Of a DNA stretch of 64,000 nt, positions 53,971-64,000 are shown in pieces; position 1 is the first letter of the stretch, and each line of letters begins with the position of its first letter. Source of the DNA: Actinobacteria bacterium IMCC19121 (lineage in GTDB: Bacteria > Actinomycetota > Actinomycetes > Nanopelagicales > Nanopelagicaceae); assembly GCA_002284895.1 (NCBI GenBank), contig CP015605.1, positions 930,001 through 994,000 of the forward strand, read 5' to 3'. A program made the position numbers and the translations under genes. Under the pieces are notes generated by a model, which did no database searches, had not been told where the DNA came from, and saw only the letters and a list, made by a program, of their open reading frames with translations.

Positions 53971-56052
53971 ATGCGCCCGATATCTGAACTCCAACGAAGA
54001 GTCGAGCCCTTTCAGGTAATTAGTGATTATGTTCCGGCCGGTGATCAGCCTGAAGCTATTGAAGAGATTGCGCGTCGCCTTAATGCTGGTGAACAGGATG
54101 TGGTTCTACTTGGTGCCACCGGTACTGGAAAGTCAGCAACCACTGCGTGGTTGATTGAAAAGCTTCAGCGCCCAACTTTGGTCCTAGCTCCCAACAAAAC
54201 TCTGGCTGCGCAGCTAGCAAATGAATTTAGAGAACTTCTACCCAATAACGCTGTTGAATACTTTGTCTCCTACTACGACTACTACCAACCAGAGGCATAC
54301 GTACCACAGACAGATACCTTCATTGAGAAGGATTCAAGTGTTAATGATGAGGTTGAGCGCTTGCGCCACTCTGCAACGAACTCATTATTGACTCGACGAG
54401 ATGTGATTGTGGTTGCAACCGTTTCTTGTATTTATGGTCTTGGAACGCCGCAAGAGTATGTGGATCGGATGATCAAACTGCGTGTGGGTGATGAGATTGA
54501 ACGTAATGCGCTTTTGCGCAAATTCGTTGATGTGCAATACAAGCGCAACGATGTTGCCTTTGAACGGGGGACTTTCCGAGTGCGTGGAGACACCATCGAA
54601 ATCATCCCTATGTATGAAGAGTTAGCAATTCGTATTGAGATGTTTGGTGATGAGATTGAAAAGATCACTACGTTGCATCCATTGACGGGTGAAATCATGC
54701 GTGATGAAACTGAGATGTATATATTCCCTGCCACTCACTACGCAGCTGGGCCTGAAACGATGAAGCGGGCAATCGGTGATATTCAAGATGAATTGCAAAT
54801 CCAACTCAATCTCTTTGAAAAGCAAGGCAAACTTTTAGAGGCACAACGCCTTCGAATGAGAACCACATTTGATATTGAAATGATGGAGCAGATTGGTTTC
54901 TGTAGTGGAATTGAAAACTACTCACGGCATTTAGATGATCGTGCCGCGGGTTCTGCGCCTAATTGCTTGTTGGATTATTTCCCAGAGGATTTTCTTGTTG
55001 TTATCGATGAGAGCCACGTGACCGTTCCGCAGTTAGGTGCAATGTTTGAAGGCGATGCTTCACGCAAACGCACTTTGGTCGAACACGGCTTTAGATTGCC
55101 TAGTGCGCTAGATAACCGACCTTTGAAGTTTCCTGAATTTATTGAGCGCACAGGGCAAAAGCTTTATCTCTCTGCAACGCCAGGAAAGTACGAGATGGCA
55201 AAGGTGGATGGCGATGTGGTTGAGCAAGTAATTCGCCCAACTGGTTTAGTGGATCCACAGATTGTTATTAAACCTATTAAGGGTCAGATTGATGATTTGC
55301 TCAATGAAATCACTATTCGCGCCGAGAAGAATGAGCGTGTCCTTGTTACGACATTGACGAAAAAGATGAGTGAAGATCTGACTGATTACTTGCAAGAAAA
55401 GGGAGTGAGGGTTCGTTATCTGCACTCTGAAGTAGACACTCTGCGCCGTGTTGAACTTTTGCGCGAACTTCGAACCGGCGAATACGACGTCTTGATTGGT
55501 ATTAACTTACTTCGCGAAGGTCTGGATCTTCCTGAAGTCTCCTTAGTTGCAATTCTGGATACCGATAAAGAAGGCTTCCTTCGATCTGCGACGTCCCTGA
55601 TTCAGACCATTGGCCGTGCTGCTCGAAATGTTTCAGGTGAAGTGCATATGTATGCCGATAACATCACAGCCTCTATGGAGAAGGCAATTGATGAGACGAA
55701 TCGACGTCGCGCCAAGCAAGTTGCATACAACCTTGAAAAGGGTGTTGATCCACAACCATTGCGTAAGAAGATTGCAGATATCACTGATCTGATTAATCGT
55801 GAATCTGAGGACACCGAAGAGCTCATGGCATCAAATAAACGGGCAAATCAAAAGAGCGCAGCAACTGCTGGCCTTTACGTGAAATCTCTAACCTCCTTGC
55901 CGCGCCAAGATTTAATGGCATTGATAGGCTCGCTCACTGATCAGATGCGCGCTGCTGCAGGAGACCTTCAATTTGAAGTCGCTGCACGTTTGCGCGATGA
56001 GATTAAGATTTTGAAGAAGGAACTACGTTCAATGGAAGAGGCTGGGGTTTAG
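53971..56052 (+). CDS. uvrB: UvrABC excinuclease subunit B
   Basis: A 693-residue DNA-damage recognition helicase. Walker A is [15 protein letters not shown] near residue 45. The damage-probing beta-hairpin region [21 protein letters not shown] is near residue 95, helicase motif II is [12 protein letters not shown], and motifs V-VI are [20 protein letters not shown] and QTIGRAARN. The C-terminal UVR domain ([20 protein letters not shown]) binds UvrC. The stop shares one base with the uvrA GTG (TAGTG). Confidence 0.97.
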   Translation: MRPISELQRRVEPFQVISDYVPAGDQPEAIEEIARRLNAGEQDVVLLGATGTGKSATTAWLIEKLQRPTLVLAPNKTLAAQLANEFRELLPNNAVEYFVSYYDYYQPEAYVPQTDTFIEKDSSVNDEVERLRHSATNSLLTRRDVIVVATVSCIYGLGTPQEYVDRMIKLRVGDEIERNALLRKFVDVQYKRNDVAFERGTFRVRGDTIEIIPMYEELAIRIEMFGDEIEKITTLHPLTGEIMRDETEMYIFPATHYAAGPETMKRAIGDIQDELQIQLNLFEKQGKLLEAQRLRMRTTFDIEMMEQIGFCSGIENYSRHLDDRAAGSAPNCLLDYFPEDFLVVIDESHVTVPQLGAMFEGDASRKRTLVEHGFRLPSALDNRPLKFPEFIERTGQKLYLSATPGKYEMAKVDGDVVEQVIRPTGLVDPQIVIKPIKGQIDDLLNEITIRAEKNERVLVTTLTKKMSEDLTDYLQEKGVRVRYLHSEVDTLRRVELLRELRTGEYDVLIGINLLREGLDLPEVSLVAILDTDKEGFLRSATSLIQTIGRAARNVSGEVHMYADNITASMEKAIDETNRRRAKQVAYNLEKGVDPQPLRKKIADITDLINRESEDTEELMASNKRANQKSAATAGLYVKSLTSLPRQDLMALIGSLTDQMRAAAGDLQFEVAARLRDEIKILKKELRSMEEAGV

Positions 56053-58910
56053 TGACTATCGATAAACTTATTGTTCGCGGTGCTCGCGAGCATAACCTCA
56101 AGAATGTCTCCATTGAGCTGCCACGTAATGCACTCATTGTTTTTACGGGTCTATCTGGCTCAGGTAAATCATCTTTAGCTTTTGACACCATTTTCGCTGA
56201 AGGCCAGCGCCGCTATGTCGAATCTCTATCTGCTTATGCCCGTCAATTTTTAGGGCAGATGGATAAGCCTGATGTGGATTTTATTGAGGGACTTTCACCA
56301 GCAGTTTCAATTGACCAAAAATCAACGAACCGAAATCCACGCTCTACTGTTGGAACAATCACTGAAGTTTATGATTACTTACGTTTGCTCTTTGCACGTG
56401 CTGGTCGTCCACACTGTCCAACGTGCGGCAAAGCAGTAACGAGACAATCACCACAGCAGATTGTGGACCAAATTCTGACAATGCCAGCAACGACAAAGTT
56501 TCAAGTTTTAGCTCCCATTGTTCGCTCACGCAAAGGTGAGTTTGTGGATCTATTTGCTGATTTGATTACTCAGGGATTCTCGCGCGCTCGTGTGGATGGC
56601 GAAGTTATTCAACTCACCGATGTTCCAAAGTTAAAAAAACAGGAAAAGCACACCATTGAAGTAGTTGTCGATCGCTTGACTGCAAAAGAGGAGTCAAAGA
56701 CGCGACTCACAGACTCTATTGAGACTGCGCTTCGTCTTGCATCTGGAATTGTTCTACTTGATTTTGTCGATGCAAAAGGGGCTGAGAAAGAGCGCACATA
56801 TAGCGAGCACTTAGCGTGCCATGATTGCAACCTTTCCTTTGAGGAGTTAGAGCCACGTTCATTCTCATTTAACTCTCCATTTGGTGCATGCCCTGAGTGT
56901 TCTGGAATTGGAACCAAGTTAGAAGTCGATAATGATTTGATTATTCCTGATGACTCAATCTCGATTAATGAGGGTGCTATTGCGCCTTGGTCAGGTGGGC
57001 AATCATCTGACTACTTCCTTCGACTGCTTGAGGCGTTAGCAAAGGATGTTTCCTTCTCACTTGATACTCCATGGAAAAAGATCTCTGTGAAAGCGCGCGA
57101 TGCCATCATTAATGGCTATGAGTATGAAATTAAGATGAAGTACAAGGGTCGCTACGGCACCAAGAACTACACAACTGGTTTTGAAGGAGTAGTTCCATTT
57201 ATTCACCGCCGCCACAGTGAAACAGATAGTGATTACAGCCGTGATAAGTACGAGGCGTATATGCGCGAGACGCCATGTGATGTTTGTAAGGGTGCACGCC
57301 TAAAGCCTGAAGTATTAGCGGTCACCTTGGGTGATAAGAACATCAGTGAAATTACCGAGCTTTCCATTATGGAGTGCGCGGAGTTTCTCAAGGCGATCAA
57401 GCTCAATAAGCGTGAAGCTCAAATCGCTGAACGAGTCATGAAGGAAGTGCATGCACGACTTGGCTTCTTGCTCGATGTTGGTTTGGACTATTTATCTCTC
57501 GCTCGTCCAGCGGGAACACTATCTGGTGGTGAGGCACAGAGAATTCGCCTTGCTACACAGATTGGTAGTGGATTAGTTGGCGTGCTCTATGTTTTGGATG
57601 AGCCAAGTATTGGATTACACCAACGCGATAACCGTCGTCTCATTGATACATTGACTCGACTTCGCAATTTAGGCAACACACTTATTGTTGTTGAACACGA
57701 TGAAGAGACGATTAGAACTGCAGACTGGGTTGTTGATATTGGTCCAGGTGCCGGTGAGCATGGTGGAAAAGTTGTTGTTTCAGGTAGCTATGACGATCTC
57801 ATTGCCTCCAAGGAATCTATTACAGGTGCTTATCTCTCTGGCCGTAAATCAATTGCTATTCCGGCTAAGCGACGCAAAGTGGATCCAAAGCGCCAACTAG
57901 TTGTGAAAGGTGCAAAGGAGAACAACCTACAAAATATTGATGTTGAGGTTCCGCTAGGAGTCTTTGTTTCAGTTACGGGTGTGAGCGGTTCAGGCAAATC
58001 GACTCTGGTCAACGATATTTTGTATACAACTCTTGCCAATAAACTCAATGGAGCACGATTAGTTCCTGGACGACATCGCACAGTTACGGGAATTGATTTA
58101 CTGGACAAGGTAGTTCACGTTGATCAATCACCTATTGGTCGCACACCTCGCTCTAATCCTGCAACCTATACGGGTGTGTTCGACAAGGTGCGAGCTTTAT
58201 TTGCCGAAACTTCAGAGGCCAAAATTCGTGGCTATCAGCAGGGGCGCTTCTCATTTAACGTCAAAGGTGGACGCTGTGAGAACTGTTCAGGTGATGGCAC
58301 GATCACTATTGAGATGAACTTCTTACCTGATGTGTATGTTCCGTGCGAGGTCTGTCATGGCGCCAGATATAACCGTGAAACTCTGGAAGTTCATTACAAG
58401 GGTAAAACTATTGCAGATGTTTTGGATATGCCGATAGAACAGGCAGCAGATTTCTTTGAATCTGTGCCAGCAATTGCCCGCTATTTAAAGACTCTCAATG
58501 ACGTTGGTTTGGGATATGTGCGCTTAGGTCAATCAGCACCAACACTTTCCGGTGGTGAGGCTCAGCGCGTGAAGCTAGCTACAGAGTTACAACGTCGCTC
58601 AACAGGCCGCACGATCTATGTATTGGATGAACCAACGACTGGTCTGCACTTTGAAGATGTGAGCAAATTGCTCGGTGTTCTCAATCGCTTGGTTGATACA
58701 GGAAATACTGTTGTAGTTATCGAACATAACTTAGATGTCATTAAATCCTCCGACTGGGTAATTGATATGGGACCAGAAGGCGGATTCCGAGGGGGACTAG
58801 TAGTTGCCCAAGGAACTCCTGAAGATGTAGCCAAAGTAAAGGCCAGTTACACCGGACAGTTCTTGGGTGAAATTTTGGCTAGTAATCGCAAAGTAGCGAC
58901 TAAGAAGTAA
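56052..58910 (+). CDS. uvrA: UvrABC excinuclease subunit A
   Basis: A 952-residue tandem ABC ATPase that locates DNA lesions and loads UvrB. Walker A motifs are [13 protein letters not shown] near residue 32 and [13 protein letters not shown] near residue 640; signatures are [12 protein letters not shown] and [12 protein letters not shown]. Zinc modules are [20 protein letters not shown]...CPECSG and [16 protein letters not shown]...CEVCHG. The GTG start overlaps uvrB by one base. Adjacent uvrB and uvrC complete the nucleotide-excision set. Confidence 0.98.
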   Translation: MTIDKLIVRGAREHNLKNVSIELPRNALIVFTGLSGSGKSSLAFDTIFAEGQRRYVESLSAYARQFLGQMDKPDVDFIEGLSPAVSIDQKSTNRNPRSTVGTITEVYDYLRLLFARAGRPHCPTCGKAVTRQSPQQIVDQILTMPATTKFQVLAPIVRSRKGEFVDLFADLITQGFSRARVDGEVIQLTDVPKLKKQEKHTIEVVVDRLTAKEESKTRLTDSIETALRLASGIVLLDFVDAKGAEKERTYSEHLACHDCNLSFEELEPRSFSFNSPFGACPECSGIGTKLEVDNDLIIPDDSISINEGAIAPWSGGQSSDYFLRLLEALAKDVSFSLDTPWKKISVKARDAIINGYEYEIKMKYKGRYGTKNYTTGFEGVVPFIHRRHSETDSDYSRDKYEAYMRETPCDVCKGARLKPEVLAVTLGDKNISEITELSIMECAEFLKAIKLNKREAQIAERVMKEVHARLGFLLDVGLDYLSLARPAGTLSGGEAQRIRLATQIGSGLVGVLYVLDEPSIGLHQRDNRRLIDTLTRLRNLGNTLIVVEHDEETIRTADWVVDIGPGAGEHGGKVVVSGSYDDLIASKESITGAYLSGRKSIAIPAKRRKVDPKRQLVVKGAKENNLQNIDVEVPLGVFVSVTGVSGSGKSTLVNDILYTTLANKLNGARLVPGRHRTVTGIDLLDKVVHVDQSPIGRTPRSNPATYTGVFDKVRALFAETSEAKIRGYQQGRFSFNVKGGRCENCSGDGTITIEMNFLPDVYVPCEVCHGARYNRETLEVHYKGKTIADVLDMPIEQAADFFESVPAIARYLKTLNDVGLGYVRLGQSAPTLSGGEAQRVKLATELQRRSTGRTIYVLDEPTTGLHFEDVSKLLGVLNRLVDTGNTVVVIEHNLDVIKSSDWVIDMGPEGGFRGGLVVAQGTPEDVAKVKASYTGQFLGEILASNRKVATKK

Positions 58911-58915
58911 TCGAT

Positions 58916-60838
58916 ATGGCAGATCCCCAGAGCTATCGGCCATCGGATATTCCTAAACTTCCTGGGGTCTATCGATTTTATGATGCAACGGATACGGTCA
59001 TTTATGTTGGCAAGGCAATTAATCTAAAGAATCGCTTGAGTAATTACTTTCAGGGTAATTTGGCTGAGAAGACTTACCGCATGGTGCATCAAGCCGTGCG
59101 AGTTGATTGGACGATAGTTGATACAGAAGTTGAAGCTCTGCAGCTAGAGTTTTCATGGATTAAGCAATATACACCGCAATACAACGTGCAATTTAGAGAT
59201 GATAAGTCTTACCCGTATCTTGCTATTACAAACAAAGAAGAGTTCCCAAGGGTATTTATCACTCGTAAATCTAAACGTCCTGGAATTTCATACTTTGGGC
59301 CCTTCACACATACCTGGGCACTGCGCAGTACCTTCGATGTTGTTCTAAAGACTTTTCCTATCCGCTCCTGTACGACAAGTAACTTTGAACGAGCTAAGCG
59401 AACTAAACGGCAATGTTTGCTCGGAGATATCGGCAAGTGTGCCGCACCTTGTGTTGAGTGGATTAGTAAAGAAGATCACAAAGCCCTCTCTGATCGCTTA
59501 GTAAATTTCATGTCCAATGGAAATACCGACATCGTTCCCACGCTGCGCGCCGAAATGGAGCTGGCATCTAGTCGAGAAGAGTTTGAGCGGGCTAGCAAGA
59601 TTCGAGATTCTATTGATGCAATTGAGCGGGCGCAGGAGTCTGCAGAGGCAGCACTGCCGGAGAATTTAACGGCAGACATAGTTGCCATTCACCATGACGG
59701 AGCACATGCCGCTGGGTCGATATTTATTGTTAGAGGCGGCGCCATCAAGGGCTCACGTTCATGGATTGTGGATCAAAGCAAATCCCTAGAAGGCGATGAT
59801 GAGATGGGTGCGCTTTTCTACTCGATCTATAGTCAGAGTGCACCGAGTGATATTCCTGCAGAGATTCTTATCAATGAACTTCCGCTAGATGCAACTGCTC
59901 TTGAGAGTTGGCTCAGTGGTTTGCGTGGTGCACCGGTTTCATTGAAGGTTCCACAGCGCGGGGAGAAGGTTGAGATTCTGGCAACTGTTAAACGAAATGC
60001 CCAGTACTCACTGATTCAGTTCTTAAGTAAGCGCGCCAATGACGCCGCAGTAAGTGGCAAGGCACTGCTTGAGATAGAAGAGGCACTGGATCTAAGCCGC
60101 ACACCACTTCGCATTGAATGCTTTGATATTTCAAATATCTCGGGCACATCAGTGGTTGCGTCAATGGTGGTTTTCGAAGATGGATTAGCCAAAAAGAGTG
60201 AATACCGCAGATTCATCATCAATACTGATGAGGGCTTCGATGACACCAGGGCCATGCATCAAGTGATAACTCGTCGATTAAAGCGTTTGCTTGATGATAG
60301 ATCTGTAGATGAGGCTGAAGTGGCAGAACTGGGTGGAAAGTTGAGCAAGTTCTCATATCCACCACAACTCATTGTTGTTGATGGTGGGCAGCCACAGGTA
60401 AATGCAGCAGCACGTGCTCTGGCTGAATTAGGTATTACAGATATCGCACTGTGTGGGTTGGCTAAGAGATTAGAAGAAGTGTGGGTTCCAGGTTCATCTG
60501 ATCCACTGATTCTGCCTCGCTCAAGTGAAGGTCTTTATCTATTACAACGCATTCGTGATGAGGCACATAGATTTGCTATTACATTCCACCGCTCACGCAG
60601 ATCCAAAGTCATGTTGGAATCAGTTCTAGATGAGATTCCACAACTTGGTCAGGCACGCAGAAAAGCCCTACTGGAGCGCTTCGGTTCAGTAGCTGCGATT
60701 CGTAAGGCAACGGTGGAAGATATCGCTGCAACTCCAGGCATCGGTAGCAAGATCGCAGCTGTAATTGGTGAGCAACTTGCGGCGATGAGCTCACAGCAAG
60801 TTAATACATCTACAGGTGAGATTGTGGAGAGTAAGTAA
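58916..60838 (+). CDS. uvrC: UvrABC excinuclease subunit C
   Basis: A 640-residue dual nuclease. The N-terminal GIY-YIG domain reads PGVYRFYDATDTVIYVGKAINLKNRLSNYF; the UVR domain is EEFERASKIRDSIDAIERAQE; the RNase-H-like nuclease has IECFDISNISGTSVVASMVVFEDG and LIVVDGGQPQVNAA; a C-terminal helix-hairpin-helix pair is near residue 590. It makes the 3' and 5' incisions. It starts five bases after uvrA and overlaps the kinase gene (TAATG). Confidence 0.97.
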   Translation: MADPQSYRPSDIPKLPGVYRFYDATDTVIYVGKAINLKNRLSNYFQGNLAEKTYRMVHQAVRVDWTIVDTEVEALQLEFSWIKQYTPQYNVQFRDDKSYPYLAITNKEEFPRVFITRKSKRPGISYFGPFTHTWALRSTFDVVLKTFPIRSCTTSNFERAKRTKRQCLLGDIGKCAAPCVEWISKEDHKALSDRLVNFMSNGNTDIVPTLRAEMELASSREEFERASKIRDSIDAIERAQESAEAALPENLTADIVAIHHDGAHAAGSIFIVRGGAIKGSRSWIVDQSKSLEGDDEMGALFYSIYSQSAPSDIPAEILINELPLDATALESWLSGLRGAPVSLKVPQRGEKVEILATVKRNAQYSLIQFLSKRANDAAVSGKALLEIEEALDLSRTPLRIECFDISNISGTSVVASMVVFEDGLAKKSEYRRFIINTDEGFDDTRAMHQVITRRLKRLLDDRSVDEAEVAELGGKLSKFSYPPQLIVVDGGQPQVNAAARALAELGITDIALCGLAKRLEEVWVPGSSDPLILPRSSEGLYLLQRIRDEAHRFAITFHRSRRSKVMLESVLDEIPQLGQARRKALLERFGSVAAIRKATVEDIAATPGIGSKIAAVIGEQLAAMSSQQVNTSTGEIVESK

Positions 60839-61818
60839 TGAGTGCGGACTTCTTTGATTCTACGAGCGAGCAACAAATAGAATCTTTTAGCAAGAGCGCA
60901 AGAGAAATGCTAGCTGGCTATGGTCTCAATGATGTTGAAGTGAAGTGCATCAACTACGAATTCAATGCCACCTTTTCGGTAGTCACAGGCAGTGGTGATA
61001 AATACGCTTTGCGGATCAATGTGAATTCAACTCGCACTGTGGGCAATATTGCAGGTGAAATTGAGTTTGTTAACTTTGTATCCAGAATCCCGGGGATTAA
61101 AGTGGCAAGACCGGTTGCCAATAGCAAAGATAGTTACATTTCCTCCGTTGTTCATCCTGAATCTGGGCGCACGCTTCATGGAATTCTCTATACATGGCTT
61201 GAAGGTGAAGAGATTGGTGATGAACCAACTCATGAGCAATTGGTCAGACTTGGTGCTGCAATGGCACGGATGCATCAAAGCTCACGTGAGTTTAAGCTTT
61301 CTGAAAAAGCCCAGCTTCCAACCTTTAGTGATTGGTTGTGGGGGACTGAGGATTACTTGCTTAGTTCTAAGAGCTTGCTCACCAAGGAGCAATTCACCGC
61401 TATTAAATCGGCAATCGCCGTTATAGAAGCTGATACACAAGATCTATTTGCCGCCAATCCCACACAAGTCATTCACGGCGATATGCATGGCTGGAACTTG
61501 ATGTGGCATGAAGGTGAGCTCTTCATCTTTGATTTTGATGATTGTGGCTACGGAATCCCACATCAAGATTTAGCGATAACTATGTATTACTTGGATACTC
61601 CCGAGCAGGAAGCGGCAGTATTGGAGGGGTATAGAACAGTCTGCGAGCTACCTAGCTATACCAAGGCTCAAATGAACTCCCTGCTACTACAGCGTCGACT
61701 GGTTCTACTGAACTATCTGTATGAGACTAAAAACCCTGAACACAAAGAGATGCTGCCGGCCTATTTGGAGAAGAGCATGGAGCGTGTGAATGGGTTCTTG
61801 ACAGGTGTAAGAGGATAA
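60838..61818 (+). CDS. Aminoglycoside-phosphotransferase-fold small-molecule kinase
   Basis: A 326-residue protein of the APH/choline kinase fold (PF01636-like). The catalytic loop is VIHGDMHGWNLMWHEGE near residue 210 and the metal-binding Asp segment is FIFDFDDCGYGIPHQDLAI near residue 230. The ATP-side strand reads YALRINVNS, with Arg rather than the usual Lys. The substrate is unknown; homoserine-kinase-like or SrkA-like roles are possible. It is coupled to uvrC (TAATG) and sits four bases before rapZ, an uncommon insertion in the uvrC-rapZ-yvcK-whiA order. Confidence 0.85.
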   Translation: MSADFFDSTSEQQIESFSKSAREMLAGYGLNDVEVKCINYEFNATFSVVTGSGDKYALRINVNSTRTVGNIAGEIEFVNFVSRIPGIKVARPVANSKDSYISSVVHPESGRTLHGILYTWLEGEEIGDEPTHEQLVRLGAAMARMHQSSREFKLSEKAQLPTFSDWLWGTEDYLLSSKSLLTKEQFTAIKSAIAVIEADTQDLFAANPTQVIHGDMHGWNLMWHEGELFIFDFDDCGYGIPHQDLAITMYYLDTPEQEAAVLEGYRTVCELPSYTKAQMNSLLLQRRLVLLNYLYETKNPEHKEMLPAYLEKSMERVNGFLTGVRG

Positions 61819-61822
61819 AGCC

Positions 61823-62680
61823 ATGACGAGCAATGAGACTTTAGTCCTGACGGGGATGTCTGGAGCCGGACGTTCAACGGTGGCGCATGCTCTTGAAGAT
61901 TTAGGTTGGTATGTAGTTGATAACTTACCGCCAGCGTTACTGCCAGCTTTAGTTGGTAAGGGCACAGGTTCTCAAGGCAAAGAGTATGCAGTTGTGGTGG
62001 ATGTCCGCGGAGGGCATTTCTTTGATGAGTTAACTGCAGCTTTAGCGGAGTTAAAGAAGAATGGTTCGGCATTTCGATTAGTTTTCTTAGATGCTACTGA
62101 TCAAGCTTTAGTGCAACGCTTTGAATCCACTCGTAGACCACATCCATTACAAGGTGGCGATCGCATTATGGATGGAATAGCGCGCGAGCGGGCCAAACTC
62201 GAGGAAGTTCGTGCTGAGTGCGATATTGCAATTGATACGACAAATTTGAATGTGCACCAACTAGAAAAGAGAATTGGTGAGATTTTTGGTGGCGGAAAAA
62301 TTCAAGGGATTCGCATCAATGTTCTCTCCTTTGGCTATAAGTATGGAATCCCAGTTGATTCAGATTTGGTTCTGGATTGTCGCTTTATTCCAAATCCACA
62401 TTGGATACCTGAGCTTCGACCTTTAACCGGATTAACGAGGCAAGTAAGTGAAAAGGTTTTGGGTAGTGAAGGTGTGAGTAAGTTTGTCAAAGATTATGTT
62501 GCTCTCATTAATTCCATGGTTCCTGGATATATGCATGAAGGTAAAAAGTATGTGACTATCTCTGTTGGTTGCACGGGTGGAAAGCACCGAAGCGTTGCAG
62601 TTGCCGAAGAGATTGCACGCCAACTCAGTTCTAATGATCGCTCTGCCTATGCAACCCATCGTGACGTTGGGCGAGAATAG
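61823..62680 (+). CDS. rapZ: RapZ/YvcJ nucleotide-binding protein
   Basis: A 285-residue P-loop protein. Walker A is G11-M-S-G-A-G-R-S-T19 and is followed by ALEDLGWYVVDNLPPALLP, as in all RapZ/YvcJ proteins. The C-terminal domain has SFGYKYGIPVDSDLVLDCRFIPNPHW and SVGCTGGKHRSVAVAEEIARQL. In E. coli RapZ is an RNA-binding adaptor for GlmZ; in Gram-positives the role is less clear. Gene order rapZ-yvcK-whiA is strongly conserved. Confidence 0.95.
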   Translation: MTSNETLVLTGMSGAGRSTVAHALEDLGWYVVDNLPPALLPALVGKGTGSQGKEYAVVVDVRGGHFFDELTAALAELKKNGSAFRLVFLDATDQALVQRFESTRRPHPLQGGDRIMDGIARERAKLEEVRAECDIAIDTTNLNVHQLEKRIGEIFGGGKIQGIRINVLSFGYKYGIPVDSDLVLDCRFIPNPHWIPELRPLTGLTRQVSEKVLGSEGVSKFVKDYVALINSMVPGYMHEGKKYVTISVGCTGGKHRSVAVAEEIARQLSSNDRSAYATHRDVGRE

Positions 62681-62683
62681 ATA

Positions 62684-63628
62684 GTGCAAAAAGTAGTTGC
62701 ACTTGGGGGAGGCCATGGCCTTGCCGCAACTTTGTCTGCCCTTCGCCAACTTACAAATGAAATAACTGCCGTAGTCACTGTTGCAGATAATGGTGGCTCT
62801 AGTGGTCGACTGCGAGAAGAGTTTCCAATTTTGCCTCCAGGTGATTTACGTATGGCCTTAGCTGCATTATGTGCAGATGATGAGTGGGGTCGCACATGGG
62901 CCAACATCATGCAACATCGCTTTGAAAGTGATGGACCGCTCAACGGCCATGCAATGGGCAATCTCTTGTTGGCATCGCTATGGAATGAGAATGAAGATCC
63001 AGTTATTGGTTTAGATCGCGTTGGTCAGTTACTAAAAGTTATTGGTCGAGTTCTTCCTATGGCTGAAACTGCATTAGATATTGAAGGAACTTTTAATACC
63101 TCAACGGGCAGAATCGTTGTGAGAGGACAAAAGGAAGTTGCCACAGCTAAGGGACGCATTGAATCTTTGCGCGTAATTCCGGAAAATCCGCAGGCGAGAT
63201 TAGAGGCACTGACTGCTATTCGCGTTGCCGATTGGATAACCATGGGTCCAGGATCTTGGTTCTCTTCAGTCATGCCACACCTGATGGTTCCGATGCAGCA
63301 GGATGCGTTGCTTCGCACAAAAGCTAAAAAGATATTGATTCTCAATCTAGATGCCACTAATTCAACTACAGGAGAAGAGTTCGCAGGGTCCACACCGGAA
63401 GAACATCTAGAGTTTTTCCACTCATATGCCCCCGAATTAAAGATTGATTACTGCCTGGTGGATTCATCCGTAGTCCGAAATTCAGTCGCCCTCGATGAAG
63501 CTGCAGCAAAAATGGGCGGAAGAGTGATTGCAGCCGATATTCGTAAGGCACCAGGCAGTGTTCATCATGATGTTTCAAAATTAACTCTCCATTTGGGCCA
63601 CATCATGGGTCCAAAACTGGTTGGATAA
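62684..63628 (+). CDS. yvcK: YvcK/CofD-like gluconeogenesis and morphogenesis factor
   Basis: A 314-residue protein of the CofD/YvcK family. [20 protein letters not shown] opens the UDP-sugar-binding Rossmann-like domain, followed by [30 protein letters not shown] and [12 protein letters not shown]. In B. subtilis and mycobacteria the family supports cell-wall synthesis under some carbon sources. GTG start lies three bases after rapZ. No unusual changes were noticed. Confidence 0.94.
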   Translation: MQKVVALGGGHGLAATLSALRQLTNEITAVVTVADNGGSSGRLREEFPILPPGDLRMALAALCADDEWGRTWANIMQHRFESDGPLNGHAMGNLLLASLWNENEDPVIGLDRVGQLLKVIGRVLPMAETALDIEGTFNTSTGRIVVRGQKEVATAKGRIESLRVIPENPQARLEALTAIRVADWITMGPGSWFSSVMPHLMVPMQQDALLRTKAKKILILNLDATNSTTGEEFAGSTPEEHLEFFHSYAPELKIDYCLVDSSVVRNSVALDEAAAKMGGRVIAADIRKAPGSVHHDVSKLTLHLGHIMGPKLVG

Positions 63629-63632
63629 CCCC

Positions 63633-64000
63633 ATGGCAATGACAGCATCAGTTAAGGACGAACTCAGTCGCATTTCTGTGACTAAGCCATGCTGTCGCAA
63701 AGCCGAAGTTTCCTCACTTCTTCGCTTTGCTGGGGGATTACACATAGCTGCAGGCAAGATTTTGATTGAAGTTGAATTAGATACTTCTCAAAGTGCTCGC
63801 AGACTTCGCAAAGACATTGCAGATATTTATGGACATGGATCTGACTTGGCAGTGCTTTCATCGAGTGGATTGCGAAAAGGTTCACGCTATGTTGTTCGCG
63901 TGATCGAAGCAGGAGATGCCCTTGCTAGACAAACAGGTTTAGTAGATGCCAATGGTCGTCCAGTAAGAGGGCTACCGCCACAAGTTGTTTCAGCTGCCAT
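63633..64000 (+). CDS. whiA: WhiA sporulation/division regulator, N-terminal part
   Basis: The first 122 codons of a gene that runs past the window end. The N-terminus [14 protein letters not shown] followed by [21 protein letters not shown] matches WhiA, whose N-terminal LAGLIDADG-like domain precedes a C-terminal DNA-binding helix-turn-helix (not visible). WhiA activates division genes such as ftsZ in Streptomyces. Start is the first of two in-frame ATGs (63633 and 63639), five bases after yvcK. Confidence 0.93.
   Translation, partial: MAMTASVKDELSRISVTKPCCRKAEVSSLLRFAGGLHIAAGKILIEVELDTSQSARRLRKDIADIYGHGSDLAVLSSSGLRKGSRYVVRVIEAGDALARQTGLVDANGRPVRGLPPQVVSAA

Noticed and set aside
61089-61097. 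Another CCCGGG-containing palindrome inside the kinase gene
   Set aside because: It lies within coding sequence, lacks the TGT/ACA flanks and has no promoter in front of it; taken as chance.
1-64000. Mobile elements, CRISPR arrays, prophage or toxin-antitoxin genes
   Set aside because: No transposase, integrase, spaced short repeats or phage genes were seen; the only long repeat is the livG-livF duplication.

Overview
The window looks like a streamlined, unusually AT-leaning actinobacterial chromosome, most plausibly a freshwater acI/Nanopelagicales-type lineage. This is inferred from gene content and gene order; no search was run. The actinobacterial markers are sepF-yggT behind ftsZ, a PriA-type HisA with no trpF nearby, an ANTAR response regulator next to pyk, an ileS T-box of the translational type, a DksA-like gene next to lspA, and uvrC-rapZ-yvcK-whiA. 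Genes are packed with ATGA or TAATG overlaps. No gene-free stretch exceeds 300 bases; the largest gap, 10976-11251, holds the ileS T-box leader and a divergent promoter. I saw no insertion sequence, prophage, CRISPR array or rRNA.

Layout. 1-7875: division and cell-wall cluster murD(end)-ftsW-murG-murC-ftsQ-ftsZ-pgeF-yggS-sepF-yggT. 7850-10975: ileS on the minus strand behind its T-box leader. 11252-16983: DksA-like protein with a lysine-rich tail, lspA, an RluD-type pseudouridine synthase and dnaE. 17026-28918: one long head-to-tail run hisD-C-B-H-priA-hisF-hisI-trpE-(56-residue membrane ORF)-trpC-B-A-mauE-dsbA-lgt. 28940-37159: VIT1-type metal transporter, gltB, gltD, pyk. 37188-37843: a tRNA with anticodon CAA lying one base from the start codon of a PdtaR-like ANTAR regulator. 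37986-47552: two tandem branched-chain-amino-acid-type ABC operons, livKHMGF twice. 47549-64000: thioesterase, polA, MFS protein, rpsA, coaE, uvrB, uvrA, uvrC, a small-molecule kinase, rapZ, yvcK and the start of whiA.

How the genes work together. The first block builds septal peptidoglycan and positions FtsZ. The his-trp run makes histidine and tryptophan, with PriA probably serving both pathways. GltBD assimilates ammonium, while the two Liv transporters scavenge amino acids or similar organic nitrogen, so nitrogen acquisition dominates the centre of the window.

The most unusual structures are in and beside the liv tandem. A 1,016-bp perfect direct repeat spans the end of livG and all of livF. 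The two livK promoters share identical spacing (TTGTG[A/T], 18 bp, TACCCT, 13 bp, TCCCGGGACA). Long hairpins of unrelated sequence sit at both livK-livH junctions. The adjoining short-variable-loop CAA tRNA abuts the regulator gene in a way that could release a nearly leaderless mRNA on tRNA 3' processing.
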